DNA of 32,734 nucleotides. It comes from Klebsormidium nitens (Eukaryota > Streptophyta > Klebsormidiophyceae > Klebsormidiales > Klebsormidiaceae). Shown in pieces: positions 15,853-23,930 of the stretch (position 1 is the first letter of the stretch; the number at the start of each line of letters is the position of its first letter). The translations under genes and the position numbers were made by a program. A model generated the notes under the pieces. That model had not been told where the DNA came from, ran no database searches, and saw only the letters and a program-made list of their open reading frames with translations. The stretch spans positions 1 through 32,734 of the forward strand of contig DF237738.1 of NCBI GenBank assembly GCA_000708835.1, given 5' to 3'.

Positions 15853-16647
15853 ATGGAGACTATGCTCAACATGTTCAATTCTGACGACTTCCCCCGGATT
15901 CGGATATCTGATTTGGACCTCTACGTGTGTGCTATGACGCACAAGAGCACGTTGAAAGAGTACTCTGCAGCCCAAGGCTCCAACGAGAGACTCGAGCTCT
16001 TGGGCGACAGCGTATTAGGATTGATCGTCACAAAGTACATATTCGATAGGTACACCGGTGAAGATGAGGGGTTTATGACCAGGATTCGCACCAAATTGGT
16101 ATGCGGTGAGGCGTTGTCGGCGTGGGCCTTGAAGCTCGGGCTTCAGGAATTCTTGATGATGAATTCCAAGGCCCTTCAACGGCAGTGGAACTTGAACCCG
16201 AGCAAGCTTGAGGATGCTTTCGAGGCCTTGGTCGGAGCCTTATTCGAAGACTGTGGGATCTCAGCATGTCGCAATTTCATTTACAATCTTCTGAAACGCG
16301 TAGATTTCGTGGAGGTGGAACGAGACACGAATTGGAAGGAGTCTCTGATGCGGCACCTCCAGGGAATGTACGCAAACATGTCTAGTAACAATATCGGGCA
16401 GGACATGTTTACGCCGATGTATGCCGTGGAGGACTTTGGAGGAGACGGCAACGACGTGAAACAATTTCGCGTGAGTGTGAGCATAGGTGGGAGGGTTTTT
16501 GGCCGCGGAATCGATCGTAAGAAGAAGGCAGCGGAGCAGATGGCAGCACATTCTGCACTTTGCCAGATTACTGAAAGCGGACGTCTCCCGCTATATTCCA
16601 ACAAATCGACCCTCCGAGTTCCCAATCTCGGTATAGTATGTCCCTAA
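15853..16647 (+). CDS. Ribonuclease III, C-terminus rebuilt at an HNH element
   Basis: From METMLNMFN the protein has an RNase III domain: signature NERLELLGDS at residues 44-53, and DAFEALVGALFED further on with the second acidic pair. A C-terminal dsRNA-binding domain ends in RKKKAAEQMAAHSAL. It cleaves double-stranded RNA. Most NCLDVs carry one. The last codons (V-C-P-stop) come from the end of HNH element E2, whose own stop overlaps this one. The preceding 25 residues are duplicated at 17876-17949 beyond the element, with synonymous differences. Earlier in-frame ATGs (15793) are possible starts but overlap less conserved sequence. Confidence 0.92.
   Translation: METMLNMFNSDDFPRIRISDLDLYVCAMTHKSTLKEYSAAQGSNERLELLGDSVLGLIVTKYIFDRYTGEDEGFMTRIRTKLVCGEALSAWALKLGLQEFLMMNSKALQRQWNLNPSKLEDAFEALVGALFEDCGISACRNFIYNLLKRVDFVEVERDTNWKESLMRHLQGMYANMSSNNIGQDMFTPMYAVEDFGGDGNDVKQFRVSVSIGGRVFGRGIDRKKKAAEQMAAHSALCQITESGRLPLYSNKSTLRVPNLGIVCP
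16576..16625 (+). repeat. RNase III tail repeat, copy A (in the gene)
   Basis: These 50 bases are identical to 17890-17939. Flanking positions differ between copies at third codon positions (TGC/TGT, ATT/ATC, ACT/ACG, GAA/GAG before the core; AAT/AAC, GGT/GGC, ATA/ATT after). The copies are in direct orientation on either side of element E2. Confidence 0.9.
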
Positions 16648-17830
16648 GTGTGGAGTGCCTCTGAATAAATCCACTTAAATCCGCCGGTAGCGAGTCGGCG
16701 GCCCGCTGCTACATTGCCGATATTACTTGCAAATATCCCAAGAGCCTCTGCGGCCTCAGCGATGGTACCAAAGACCGCCAACTGCGCTCCGGTGATCAGA
16801 TCCAGCTGGATAACGCTGCGATTTGACTTCTGATTCCTGCCTTGTTCCGTCGGAGTGCCCCAGCGCAAATTCTCTGAGCGGTTGTCGGACCGATCTCCGT
16901 TGATGTGGTCGGGAGTATGCTCCGACGAGGGAGGGGGCTCGAGGAAGGTCCTGGCGATCACGTCGTGCACCTTGAGGTCCCTCTCATTCTTATCGATCGT
17001 GGCCGAAAATCGCTTGTAGCCGTGCTGATCTCTGCCGTAGCTCCGCCTTCCTCTGGATTCCTGGATCCTACCGCGGTTGCTGGCCCTGATATTGGGGACG
17101 AGACCCCAGCTGCTGACGGCCTCCAGCCACGTCTCGCCGGGCAGGTCGGCCTGTTCGGCCAGGTGCTCCGGAGTATATGAGAAGACGTAGTCGCCCCTGC
17201 TCGTCAGGCCATTCAGATACCTATCGATGACAGTGTGGTGGATTTTGAGCTCTCTGACCGCATCACGAACCGAATTGAAGCTGGTCTCGACTCCGGTAAC
17301 CACGTGGCGCGCGACGATGGGGATGCCCGTGGTGATGCCCGACTTCTTGCCCGCGTCGGGGTTGTCCGAGACGGTCTTGAGCCTGTGATCCGGCTTTGAA
17401 AGCTCCTGCAGGTTGGCCCAGTCATCTCCACCTCCTCTACTGACGGGGACGATGTGGTCGCACTCCATCCCCTCCTCGATGGCGCGTCCGAGGGAGAGCG
17501 ACAGGTTGAAACGAGACCTCGGGCCGTCCTTCCCGTCGATTTTGATGTAGCCGTAGCCATCGGATCTGCTGAAACCTTCGATGACCCGGCCGGTCTTGGC
17601 GCTCCAGACCCTCCCGTCTGGTCTGCCGTAGTAGGCCGGGTAGGCGTGGTGCTGTTGCCACCCCTGGAGCACGGGTGGTGGGATCAGAGGCTTGGGACCC
17701 TTGGCTGCCTTTGCCTTGGCCCTCATCTCCCTCTGGTAGATGGCATGATTGGTCGGTGAGAGCTGCTTCTTCACCATTGTCGAATTATACCTACTCTACC
17801 AGGGAACATAACCGTAAGCATTCGTACGCA
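16638..17830 (-). mobile_element. HNH mobile element E2 (intact copy)
   Basis: Read on the minus strand, it runs from the shared leader (GTGCGTACGAATGCTTACGG) to CTTAGGGACAT. AGGGAACAT (17801-17809) and ATGTCCCT (16638-16645) form the imperfect inverted repeat. It lies between the working RNase III end and an orphaned second RNase III end, tail to tail with RNase III. A decayed helicase-tail remnant (17831-17875) precedes the leader. Confidence 0.8.
16644..17777 (-). CDS. HNH homing-type endonuclease, two HNH regions, intact
   Basis: The 377-residue protein has a basic N-terminus (KAKAAKGPKP). HHAYPAYYGRPDGRVWS (NUMOD4-like) comes next, then the first HNH region (ECDHIVPVSRGGGDDWANLQ). A second unit follows: VHDVIARTFLEPPPSSEH and HTPDHINGDRSDNRSENLRW (HNH_3-type). 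A NUMOD1-like helix-turn-helix (LDLITGAQLAVFGTIAEAAE) closes the protein. Such proteins cut DNA at specific sites and spread by repair of the break. It is the only E-series gene other than E3 that is unbroken. The stop TAG overlaps the RNase III stop TAA. Confidence 0.93.
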   Translation of the reverse strand: MVKKQLSPTNHAIYQREMRAKAKAAKGPKPLIPPPVLQGWQQHHAYPAYYGRPDGRVWSAKTGRVIEGFSRSDGYGYIKIDGKDGPRSRFNLSLSLGRAIEEGMECDHIVPVSRGGGDDWANLQELSKPDHRLKTVSDNPDAGKKSGITTGIPIVARHVVTGVETSFNSVRDAVRELKIHHTVIDRYLNGLTSRGDYVFSYTPEHLAEQADLPGETWLEAVSSWGLVPNIRASNRGRIQESRGRRSYGRDQHGYKRFSATIDKNERDLKVHDVIARTFLEPPPSSEHTPDHINGDRSDNRSENLRWGTPTEQGRNQKSNRSVIQLDLITGAQLAVFGTIAEAAEALGIFASNIGNVAAGRRLATGGFKWIYSEALHT

Positions 17831-17876
17831 CGGCTTGCGTCAGGTCTTTGAATCCGCGCTGCTCAAATTGCGTTTG
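17831..17876 (-). other. Decayed D5-helicase tail remnant
   Basis: On the minus strand this reads ACAAACGCAATTTGAGCAG followed by CGCGGATTCAAAGACCTGA. The first block matches the E1 flank, and the second matches the D5 helicase 3' end at about 22684-22702 (CGCGGATTCAAAGGACTGA). The frame is broken. It abuts the orphan RNase III tail. Confidence 0.6.
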
Positions 17877-17958
17877 TCAGATCACGGAGAGCGGACGTCT
17901 CCCGCTATATTCCAACAAATCGACCCTCCGAGTTCCCAACCTCGGCATTTCACTTTGA
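17876..17958 (+). pseudogene. Orphaned original RNase III 3' end (copy B)
   Basis: The plus-strand frame reads CQITESGRLPLYSNKSTLRV, then PNLGISL and TGA (17956-17958), the same peptide as the RNase III tail in copy A up to NLGI. It has no upstream domain and cannot be expressed alone. Its stop overlaps the end of the packaging ATPase gene (stop at 17950-17952 on the minus strand), as expected for the ancestral convergent RNase III/ATPase pair. The 50-base core is 17890-17939. Confidence 0.85.
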
Positions 17959-18735
17959 CTTGCGCACCCTGATGCCGTTGCTGGTGACAACGACCTCGTT
18001 TCTCTTTTGCAGCTCTGAATCTGCGTACGTGCGATTGTGATGTGCCCAATATGCCGGCGCCCCGATCTTGAAGTGCTCGTGGATGTCTGCCTTGTACCAG
18101 AATATTGCATCGGTCGGTTCCGTGCTCTGGACGGTGTTGTCCAACACGAGGCATTCGTGCTTGCTGGTACACGCCTTGAAGACCGCCTCAAACTGTGAGA
18201 ACGTCTTGAACACGCCAAACAGGTGGTCGTAGTACCTCTTACGGTTGGCGAGGATCGGGTCGTTGTATATGAAGACGTAATCAATGTTGGATCGGACGGG
18301 TGGAGGTATGTCCATGATGTACTGAGACGCCAAGATGACCATGAGGCCGAAATGGCGGCCATTCATGTATAGATAGCGCATGGTGTCAGACTTCATGATG
18401 TTTTGCTTGAAGAGGCAGTCATCCAGGAGGAGGAAGACGCTGGAGTCTTTGACCTTGAGTCTCGTGAGATTCTTCTGCCTGGCGATTAGTTTTTTGATGA
18501 TCTCCTCGTCGAAGGTGTCGTATATGAAACTGTCTGGTATGAACTTGCGGTAGAAGCCGTTGCCGTCCTCTGAGCCGCTTATGACGATTCCGGCTGGAAT
18601 CTGCCGCTTGTGGTACAGTATGTCGGCTATGAGGGTCGTCTTCCCGACGCCCCGTCTGCCAATGACTACGACCGTCTTGTGGTCCTGAAGCTTTGACATG
18701 TCAAACTTTTTGATGTTGAAATCGCCTGCAGCCAT
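17950..18735 (-). CDS. A32-type DNA packaging ATPase
   Basis: From MAAGDFNIKKFD the protein has 261 residues. The Walker A motif GRRGVGKTT is at residues 26-34, the Walker B FLLLDDC near 110, and a following GLMVILASQY matches the FtsK/HerA-like A32 pattern. Further family features are IPDSFIYDTFDEEIIKKL and the RQK that follows. The enzyme pumps the genome into the capsid and is one of the core NCLDV genes. The frame is open 27 bases upstream, but MAAGDF fits better. Its 3' end overlaps the orphaned RNase III tail. Confidence 0.93.
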   Translation of the reverse strand: MAAGDFNIKKFDMSKLQDHKTVVVIGRRGVGKTTLIADILYHKRQIPAGIVISGSEDGNGFYRKFIPDSFIYDTFDEEIIKKLIARQKNLTRLKVKDSSVFLLLDDCLFKQNIMKSDTMRYLYMNGRHFGLMVILASQYIMDIPPPVRSNIDYVFIYNDPILANRKRYYDHLFGVFKTFSQFEAVFKACTSKHECLVLDNTVQSTEPTDAIFWYKADIHEHFKIGAPAYWAHHNRTYADSELQKRNEVVVTSNGIRVRKSK

Positions 18736-18767
18736 GGCTTTTGGACGGAAAAAAACGGGCACACATA

Positions 18768-19046
18768 TCAGCGCAATTTGAGCGCCAGGGTAGATGTTTT
18801 TGGCAATACCCTCTCACCAATCAGGATTACTCCAGCTGCAACGGCGCCGATGACTACCAACTCTTGATCCGAAATGGCCGCACCGTACACGGGTGCGTAG
18901 CGCACTATCGCAGCTACCACCAGGCCGTAGATGACGTATTTGGCCAGAACTATGATCACGTGCCTGAGGCTGCAGAGGCCACTGTTGTAGTCTTCGTCGT
19001 AATTTTCCTCGTAATTCTCCTCGAACGACTCTTGGTGTGGGTCCAT
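18768..19046 (-). CDS. Small membrane protein with acidic N-terminus, 92 aa
   Basis: The protein begins MDPHQESFEENYEENYDEDY, a strongly acidic, Tyr-rich tail. Two hydrophobic helices follow (VIIVLAKYVIYGLVVAAIV and LVVIGAVAAGVILIG) with a short basic C-terminus. It is probably a virion membrane protein. It lies 32 bases upstream of the packaging ATPase on the same strand. An upstream extension to 19121 is possible but less likely. Confidence 0.7.
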   Translation of the reverse strand: MDPHQESFEENYEENYDEDYNSGLCSLRHVIIVLAKYVIYGLVVAAIVRYAPVYGAAISDQELVVIGAVAAGVILIGERVLPKTSTLALKLR

Positions 19047-19144
19047 CTTAGCGATATAATACGACAAGAGAAAAAACACCGGTGGGGGCCTGGCGAAGTG
19101 CTCCTCGCGTGCGTTTGGCATTGACTTAATTCCCCACAGATGGC

Positions 19145-19576
19145 ATGGCTACCGAGCTGTATCTGGATGAGGATCCGTTGAAAGTATCTGGTATCAGCTT
19201 TGCGATCGTGAGCTTCGCCACCCCGAACGGCCCTCAAAAGTGCTCGACCTTCGGCCTCAAGATCCGCGGGGCCTTTGACACCTTGGAAGACGCGAACGCG
19301 CACGTGAAGAGATTGATTGCATTGGATCCAAATTTCGACATCTTCGTAGTGGATTGCTACCGCTGGCTGCGCATGCCTCCGGACCCAGAGGTCATCGACA
19401 AACAGATCTATCAGGACCCCCAGTTGAATGCGATAATGGCAGGCCACAAGGACGAGCAGTTGAAGGCCAAGGCCCACTTTGAGGAGAGGAAGCGTCAGGT
19501 GATGGCGGAGGGTCTCGACGCGGTGGCGGAGGAAGGAGGTGGAGGGGCCAGCACCTCAGCTGGGCCTTCGCAGTAA
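19145..19576 (+). CDS. Conserved NCLDV-type protein of unknown function
   Basis: Residues 1-90 (ISFAIVSFATPNGPQ..., LKIRGAFDTLEDANAHVKRL, FDIFVVDCYRWLRMPPDPE) follow a pattern I recognise from a widespread uncharacterised NCLDV family (S-F-x-P...K-I-R-G-x-F-x-T-x-E-E-A...W-L). The C-terminal third is charged helix (DEQLKAKAHFEERKRQVMAE) and then a Gly/Ser tail. Members are found in virions or near virion genes. No activity is known. It is divergent from the membrane protein gene before it and co-directional with the next, 17 bases apart. Confidence 0.75.
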   Translation: MATELYLDEDPLKVSGISFAIVSFATPNGPQKCSTFGLKIRGAFDTLEDANAHVKRLIALDPNFDIFVVDCYRWLRMPPDPEVIDKQIYQDPQLNAIMAGHKDEQLKAKAHFEERKRQVMAEGLDAVAEEGGGGASTSAGPSQ

Positions 19577-19593
19577 AACCTCGTTCAATTCAT

Positions 19594-20010
19594 ATGGACG
19601 CTTCTGCCTTGGTGAACGCGGCGATGAAGCTCGACCCAAAAGTACTGGTTCCCATTCTGTTGGGCTTGGGCCTCATCGCGTTCCTCAGTCCGCTGATCAG
19701 CGTGCTGCAGCTCTTTGGCATCCTGCTGGTGCTGACGGCAGCCCTGCTCTACGTTCGTCAGGACGATGTATCGAACAAGCGCAAGCGCCTGCAGCAGGGT
19801 AACAGGGATCTGGACCCCGCAACGGCCGCGATGGCTGCCGCAGAGGCGGCGACGGCCGCCGCCCGAGCTGCGAAAGGCTCGAAGCAAGTCGAGCTGTTGC
19901 CAACGTTGGACATGTTCTACGACAAGAGCAACATCGGGGCCTATATATCGGACAATATGTTTGGTGCGGCGTCTGCCCATGATTCGACACCACAGGCACC
20001 CCGGTCCTGA
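19594..20010 (+). CDS. Membrane protein, 138 aa, likely virion component
   Basis: A hydrophobic hairpin spans residues 18-52 (VLVPILLGLGLIAFLSPL and VLQLFGILLVLTAALLYV). An Ala-rich helical stretch and a more polar end (LLPTLDMFYDKSNIGAYISD) follow. The layout resembles short inner-membrane proteins of NCLDV virions. It follows the gene at 19145 closely and probably shares its transcript. Confidence 0.7.
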   Translation: MDASALVNAAMKLDPKVLVPILLGLGLIAFLSPLISVLQLFGILLVLTAALLYVRQDDVSNKRKRLQQGNRDLDPATAAMAAAEAATAAARAAKGSKQVELLPTLDMFYDKSNIGAYISDNMFGAASAHDSTPQAPRS

Positions 20011-20043
20011 GTCACTGCGCAGCGCTTGAGCTTAGGGATTACG

Positions 20044-20058
20044 GGTACTTAGGAGGAT
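20044..20058 (+). promoter_or_regulatory. TACTTAGG motif upstream of prim-pol
   Basis: GGGTACTTAGGAGGATAG stands about 45 bases before ATG 20089. It resembles TACTTACGG in the HNH leaders and TACTTACGGAG in front of the ligase. This could be a shared promoter element of replication-type genes. Few instances are in the window. Confidence 0.35.
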
Positions 20059-20088
20059 AGTGCGCTTCAATTAAGTAACCAATTATCT

Positions 20089-20802
20089 ATGTATTTATCA
20101 GGATCCATGAACCCCACGGCGTCCATCACGGCTACGATCAGGGACCTCGCAGGGGCAGAATTCTACGCCATTCCAGTCCGCATCTACCTGTCCTCGGGCA
20201 AGAAGAAGTCGCAGTTTCCACGCACGTGGAAGAACTTGGACACCGTCTCCACTTGGAAGGCCCAGATCGCAGACGTCATCAAGGAGTGCCCGAACGCGAA
20301 CAGCGTCGCGATATTGACGGGCATCAGCGACCTGTTTGTCCTCGACGTCGACCTCATGGCCTCCGCCGGCAAGAGGTCGGGTTTCGACCTGTGGGAGGTT
20401 CTGGTCGCCGAGCATGGTTCGCCCGACACGCTCCAGGCCAAGACGGGCTCGAACGGTCGGCATTTCTACTTCCGGAGGAACGACTCTACAGGATTAACGC
20501 GCCGCCGGAATTTCGCTGGCCTGAAATTTGAACGCGAGCGGTACGCCATCGATGGAAGAGGGGAGGGCGGAGTCATCTTCGCCCCTCCCAGCAGCTACAA
20601 GGACGAGGACGGCATCACCTACTCGTACGAGTGGCAGAACGGGGACCCACACTGTGGCTGCAACCCCATGCCACAGTGGCTGATCCAGTTGGTCAACTCC
20701 CAGGGGTCGGACGAGGTGCCCCCTCTGATCGGTGGCACTCCCGACGACGAGCCGCTGTCTCCCGAGCCCATATCGGCCCCGAGGAGCCCTGTCGTTGATT
20801 AG
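20089..20802 (+). CDS. Prim-pol (archaeo-eukaryotic primase) domain protein
   Basis: The 237-residue protein has the bifunctional prim-pol layout. AGAEFYAIPVRIYLSSGKKK comes first. NSVAILTGISDLFVLDVDL carries the metal-binding D-x-D. LQAKTGSNGRHFYFRR holds the conserved T-G-S-x-G-x-H. RYAIDGRGEGGVIFAPPSSY is the last conserved block. It primes DNA synthesis. In most NCLDVs this domain is the N-terminus of the D5 helicase. Here it ends in one TAG (20800-20802), and the helicase follows in the same frame. ATG 20107 is an alternative start. Confidence 0.88.
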   Translation: MYLSGSMNPTASITATIRDLAGAEFYAIPVRIYLSSGKKKSQFPRTWKNLDTVSTWKAQIADVIKECPNANSVAILTGISDLFVLDVDLMASAGKRSGFDLWEVLVAEHGSPDTLQAKTGSNGRHFYFRRNDSTGLTRRRNFAGLKFERERYAIDGRGEGGVIFAPPSSYKDEDGITYSYEWQNGDPHCGCNPMPQWLIQLVNSQGSDEVPPLIGGTPDDEPLSPEPISAPRSPVVD

Positions 20803-20820
20803 AGTGCCATCGTGCGCGAG

Positions 20821-22728
20821 ATGCGGCAGCTCTTGCTAGAACGGGCCGGCGATTCCACGAGCACGTTTGGCGGCACGGTAGAGCACGGCTGTCTCGGCAC
20901 GTACTACTGCTTTCGAGTACATGGGCCCAGGCAATGCTACTTTGGTCGTCAGCATTCCGGCAGCAATAACTTTAACTGCCTCAAGAGGGGCAAACGTGTC
21001 TATGTGCGGTGCCATGGCAGCGAATGCAGCCATGAACCGCCTCGCTACCTCGGAGATCTGTCCCTACAGTCCTCATTGCTCGACGCCTGCCGCGAGCCCC
21101 TGCACGATGTGGACGACTACTCGGTCCTGAACGTGCGTCAGATGCAGGGCGAGGAGCTCCGCCTGTTGATCGCCTTCCTGACAGAGAACGTAGGAGACTC
21201 CTATAGCGGTCTCGGCCGTATCTTTGGCTACGTCTTCGCCAAGGACGGCCGGATCCTGGTCACCGGGCCCAAGAAGCAGTTCTACTACTGGAACGGCCGG
21301 GTCTGGGTGCTGGACGAGTCCAACCGCGTCGTCACCACCTTCTCCTACAAGATGTCGACGCTCTTCAAGTGGTACGACACCCGACGCGATCGGCGCTTCG
21401 AGCGCAAGCTCAGCGAGAAGGGCCTCGTGAACGGGACCGAGAGTGTTGCCCAAACGGTCGCAGCCCTCGATAAGCGAGGCTCCAAGGCCATCATCAAGGC
21501 CTGCTGGGACGAGGTGGACGCCGAGCTGCCGCCGAACCGCATCAACGTCAACTCCCCCAAGGAGGCCCGAGCTTGCCTTGACTACGTCACGAGCGTCTTG
21601 TACGATCCCGAGATGATCAAGCTCATGGATTGCGACATCGACTCGGTCGGCTGTCCGAACGGCGTCCTCGACCTGAGGACGGGCATTTTGAGCTTCGCGC
21701 ACCCGAGCCAGCTCTGCACCCGCTCGACCGGCGTACGTTACATGGGGTTGAGCCACAACACGGACCGCTTCGACGCGTTCGTGATGGATCTCTTCAACTC
21801 CGACGAATCGATCGTCCGGTGGCTCCAGCTGTTCCTCGGTTACGCTCTGACAGGTCATACCAGCGAGGAGATCTTTTGCATCTGGTATGGAGCCGGGAGC
21901 AACGGCAAGAGCGCTCTCAAGATGGCTCTCCAGAAGGCGTTCGGGTCATACTACACGCCCATGAGCAAGGACTGCATCATCAAGGCCGGTGGGAAGCGGG
22001 CCGAAGGAGCCGCCTCCAGCCACCTCGTTGCCCTCAAGGGCGCTCGTCTGGCCCTATGCGACGAGTCCGAGGAGAGCCAGGTCATCAACTCCGCTTGCAT
22101 CAAAGAGATGACGGGTGGAGGTGCGGTCACCTGCCGGGAGCTCTTCCAAAAGTGCGAGAGCTTCGTGCCGACGCACGCCAACGTCCTGCTCACCAACCAC
22201 AAGCCCAGCATAGCCGACGCCGACGGCGGCCTCCTGCGCCGGGTGTCCCTCCTCCCGTTCCGAAATTCCTACAAGGTCGCGGAGGAGGTCGACCCCAACG
22301 ACCCTCACTCCAAGCCGCAGTCCACGCACCTCAAGACGTGGCTGGAGAGCTCGGAGGGAGCCGAGGAGTGCCTGGTATGGGTCGTGCGAGGCAGCGTAGA
22401 ATGGTATGCTCGCCAAAGCGCCAACCCGGCCGCGAAGGTGCTGGCTCCGCTGCCGGCTCCGATGGCGGCCGCTTTCGACGAGTACTTGCGCGAGTTTGAC
22501 GACATGCGCATGTTCTTGAAAGAGTTTTGCGACATCGGGCCGACCTTCGTCGCTCCGTCTGCGGACCTTTTGGCTCGATTCAATGCGGAGATGAATTCCG
22601 ATCTCAAGGCACGCGCCTTTGGTATCGCTTTGACCAAGAGAGGATTTCAGCAGATCGAGTTTACTGTAGATAGGATCAGGCGTCGCGGATTCAAAGGACT
22701 GAAATTGCGAGATATGGCCACGGGCTAA
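20821..22728 (+). CDS. D5-like SF3 helicase
   Basis: The protein starts MRQLLLERAGDS and has about 635 residues. A Cys/His-rich N-terminal part (CRHGSECSH-like arrangement near residue 70) probably binds zinc. The helicase core has IWYGAGSNGKSALK (Walker A), RLALCDESEESQ (Walker B), MTGGGAVTCRELFQ and THANVLLTNHKPSI (SF3 motif C/sensor). LRRVSLLPFRNSY and a C-terminal wing (ALTKRGFQQIEF, RRRGFKGLKLRDM) follow. It unwinds DNA at replication forks and is an NCLDV core gene. The last codons are the source-like form of the fragments found next to HNH elements E1 and E2. A GTG at 20812 is a possible earlier start. Confidence 0.94.
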   Translation: MRQLLLERAGDSTSTFGGTVEHGCLGTYYCFRVHGPRQCYFGRQHSGSNNFNCLKRGKRVYVRCHGSECSHEPPRYLGDLSLQSSLLDACREPLHDVDDYSVLNVRQMQGEELRLLIAFLTENVGDSYSGLGRIFGYVFAKDGRILVTGPKKQFYYWNGRVWVLDESNRVVTTFSYKMSTLFKWYDTRRDRRFERKLSEKGLVNGTESVAQTVAALDKRGSKAIIKACWDEVDAELPPNRINVNSPKEARACLDYVTSVLYDPEMIKLMDCDIDSVGCPNGVLDLRTGILSFAHPSQLCTRSTGVRYMGLSHNTDRFDAFVMDLFNSDESIVRWLQLFLGYALTGHTSEEIFCIWYGAGSNGKSALKMALQKAFGSYYTPMSKDCIIKAGGKRAEGAASSHLVALKGARLALCDESEESQVINSACIKEMTGGGAVTCRELFQKCESFVPTHANVLLTNHKPSIADADGGLLRRVSLLPFRNSYKVAEEVDPNDPHSKPQSTHLKTWLESSEGAEECLVWVVRGSVEWYARQSANPAAKVLAPLPAPMAAAFDEYLREFDDMRMFLKEFCDIGPTFVAPSADLLARFNAEMNSDLKARAFGIALTKRGFQQIEFTVDRIRRRGFKGLKLRDMATG

Positions 22729-22730
22729 TC

Positions 22731-23916
22731 CGCGCGTACGAATGCTTACGGTTATGTTCCCTGGTAGAGTAGGTATACTTCGAAGATGGTGAAGCAACAG
22801 GAGCTCTCTCAGACAAAGGCAAAGGCAGCCAATCTTCAGAGGCCTCTCATCCCACCACCCCAGGAAGAAGCCCCATCCAATCAATGGAAGCAGCATCACG
22901 TCTACCTGGCCCACTACGGCAGGCCAGACGGGCAGATTTGGAGCGCCAAGGTCGGCAGGGTCCTCGAAGGTTACGTTGACCCCGATGGCTACTACCGTAT
23001 TACAATCGATGGGAAGCAGGTCCAACGGTCGCGCTTCAACCTGGCACTCTCCCTCGGACGCGCCATCCGAGAAGGATTCGACTGCGACCACATCGTCCCC
23101 GTGAGTAGGGGAGGTGGGGACGCCTGGTCCAATCTGCAGGAGCTGACGAAGGAGGCTCACAGGCGCAAGACGGCCGCGGACAACCCCGACGCGGGCACGA
23201 AGCGGGGAATCACGATGGGCATTTGCATCATCGCACGTCACACGGGAAACGGAGTCGGGTTGCGGTTCGATTCGGTGAAAGCGGTGGAGAGAGAGCTCGG
23301 GATCAGTCACGGAGTCATCGACAGGTCTCTGAAGGGTGCGACGATCACAGGCGACTATGTCTTCTCGTACACCCCGGAGCACTTGGCCGAGCAGGCCGAT
23401 CTGCCTGGCGAGATTTGGCGAGAGGCCGTTAGCCGCCTTGGTCTGCTCCCCAATATCAAGGCCAGCGACCGCGGTAGGATCCAGGACTCCAGAAGGAGGC
23501 GGAGCTACGGCTGCGACAAGCACGGTTACAAGGTGTTTGGGGCCGTGATCGATAAGAAGAGGGACCTCAAGGTGCACGACGTCATCGCGAGGACCTTCCT
23601 CGAACCCCCTCCCTCTTCGGAGCATACCCCCGACCACATCAACGGAGACCCATCCGACAACCGCGCCGAGAACTTGCGCTGGGCCACTGATACTGAGCAG
23701 GGCAGGAATCAGAAGTCAAATCGCCGCGTGGTGCAGCTCGATCTGATCACCGGAGAGCAGTTGGCTATCTTCGACAGTATTGCTGCAGCGGCAGAGACGG
23801 TTGGGATCTCTGCGTGCACTATCACGAATGTAGCAGGGGGGCGCGCCCTTACTGCCCGAGGTTTTGCGTGGCGGTATGCCGAGGATGCACTGCGCAGCGC
23901 TGTTGCTTAGGGACAT
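22731..23916 (+). mobile_element. HNH mobile element E3 (intact copy)
   Basis: The leader starts two bases after the helicase stop codon and the common end (AGGGACAT, 23909-23916) lies 45 bases before the ligase start. ATGTTCCCT at 22754-22762 completes the inverted repeat. This is the only copy beside an intact D5 helicase end, so it may be the parent locus. Confidence 0.75.
22786..23910 (+). CDS. HNH homing-type endonuclease, two HNH regions
   Basis: The 374-residue protein is similar to the E2 copy. HHVYLAHYGRPDGQIWS (NUMOD4-like) leads to the first HNH region DCDHIVPVSRGGGDAWSNLQ. VHDVIARTFLEPPPSSEH and HTPDHINGDPSDNRAENLRW (HNH_3) follow, then a NUMOD1-like end (LDLITGEQLAIFDSIAAAAE, ISACTITNVAGG). 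Its N-terminus lacks a stretch present in E1/E2 (QTKNAIYLRELRAKA-like), and its C-terminus has drifted (EDALRSAVA). The gene lies between the D5 helicase and ligase genes on the same strand. Confidence 0.93.
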   Translation: MVKQQELSQTKAKAANLQRPLIPPPQEEAPSNQWKQHHVYLAHYGRPDGQIWSAKVGRVLEGYVDPDGYYRITIDGKQVQRSRFNLALSLGRAIREGFDCDHIVPVSRGGGDAWSNLQELTKEAHRRKTAADNPDAGTKRGITMGICIIARHTGNGVGLRFDSVKAVERELGISHGVIDRSLKGATITGDYVFSYTPEHLAEQADLPGEIWREAVSRLGLLPNIKASDRGRIQDSRRRRSYGCDKHGYKVFGAVIDKKRDLKVHDVIARTFLEPPPSSEHTPDHINGDPSDNRAENLRWATDTEQGRNQKSNRRVVQLDLITGEQLAIFDSIAAAAETVGISACTITNVAGGRALTARGFAWRYAEDALRSAVA

Positions 23917-23930
23917 GCGATACTTACGGA

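Noticed and set aside
16576-17939. Plain target-site duplication by E2
   Set aside because: The 50-base core could be one, but the flanking third-position differences mean the two sides come from different alleles or from recoding, so a simple duplication does not explain them.
20800-20802. TAG reassigned to an amino acid
   Set aside because: TAG ends the DNA ligase and all three HNH genes at sensible positions, so it is a normal stop here.
21073-21858. 261-codon minus-strand frame
   Set aside because: Shadow of the D5 helicase coding strand.
22054-23637. 527-codon open frame on the minus strand
   Set aside because: Antisense to the D5 helicase and HNH3 genes, both of which have clear motifs. 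High GC leaves antisense frames open.
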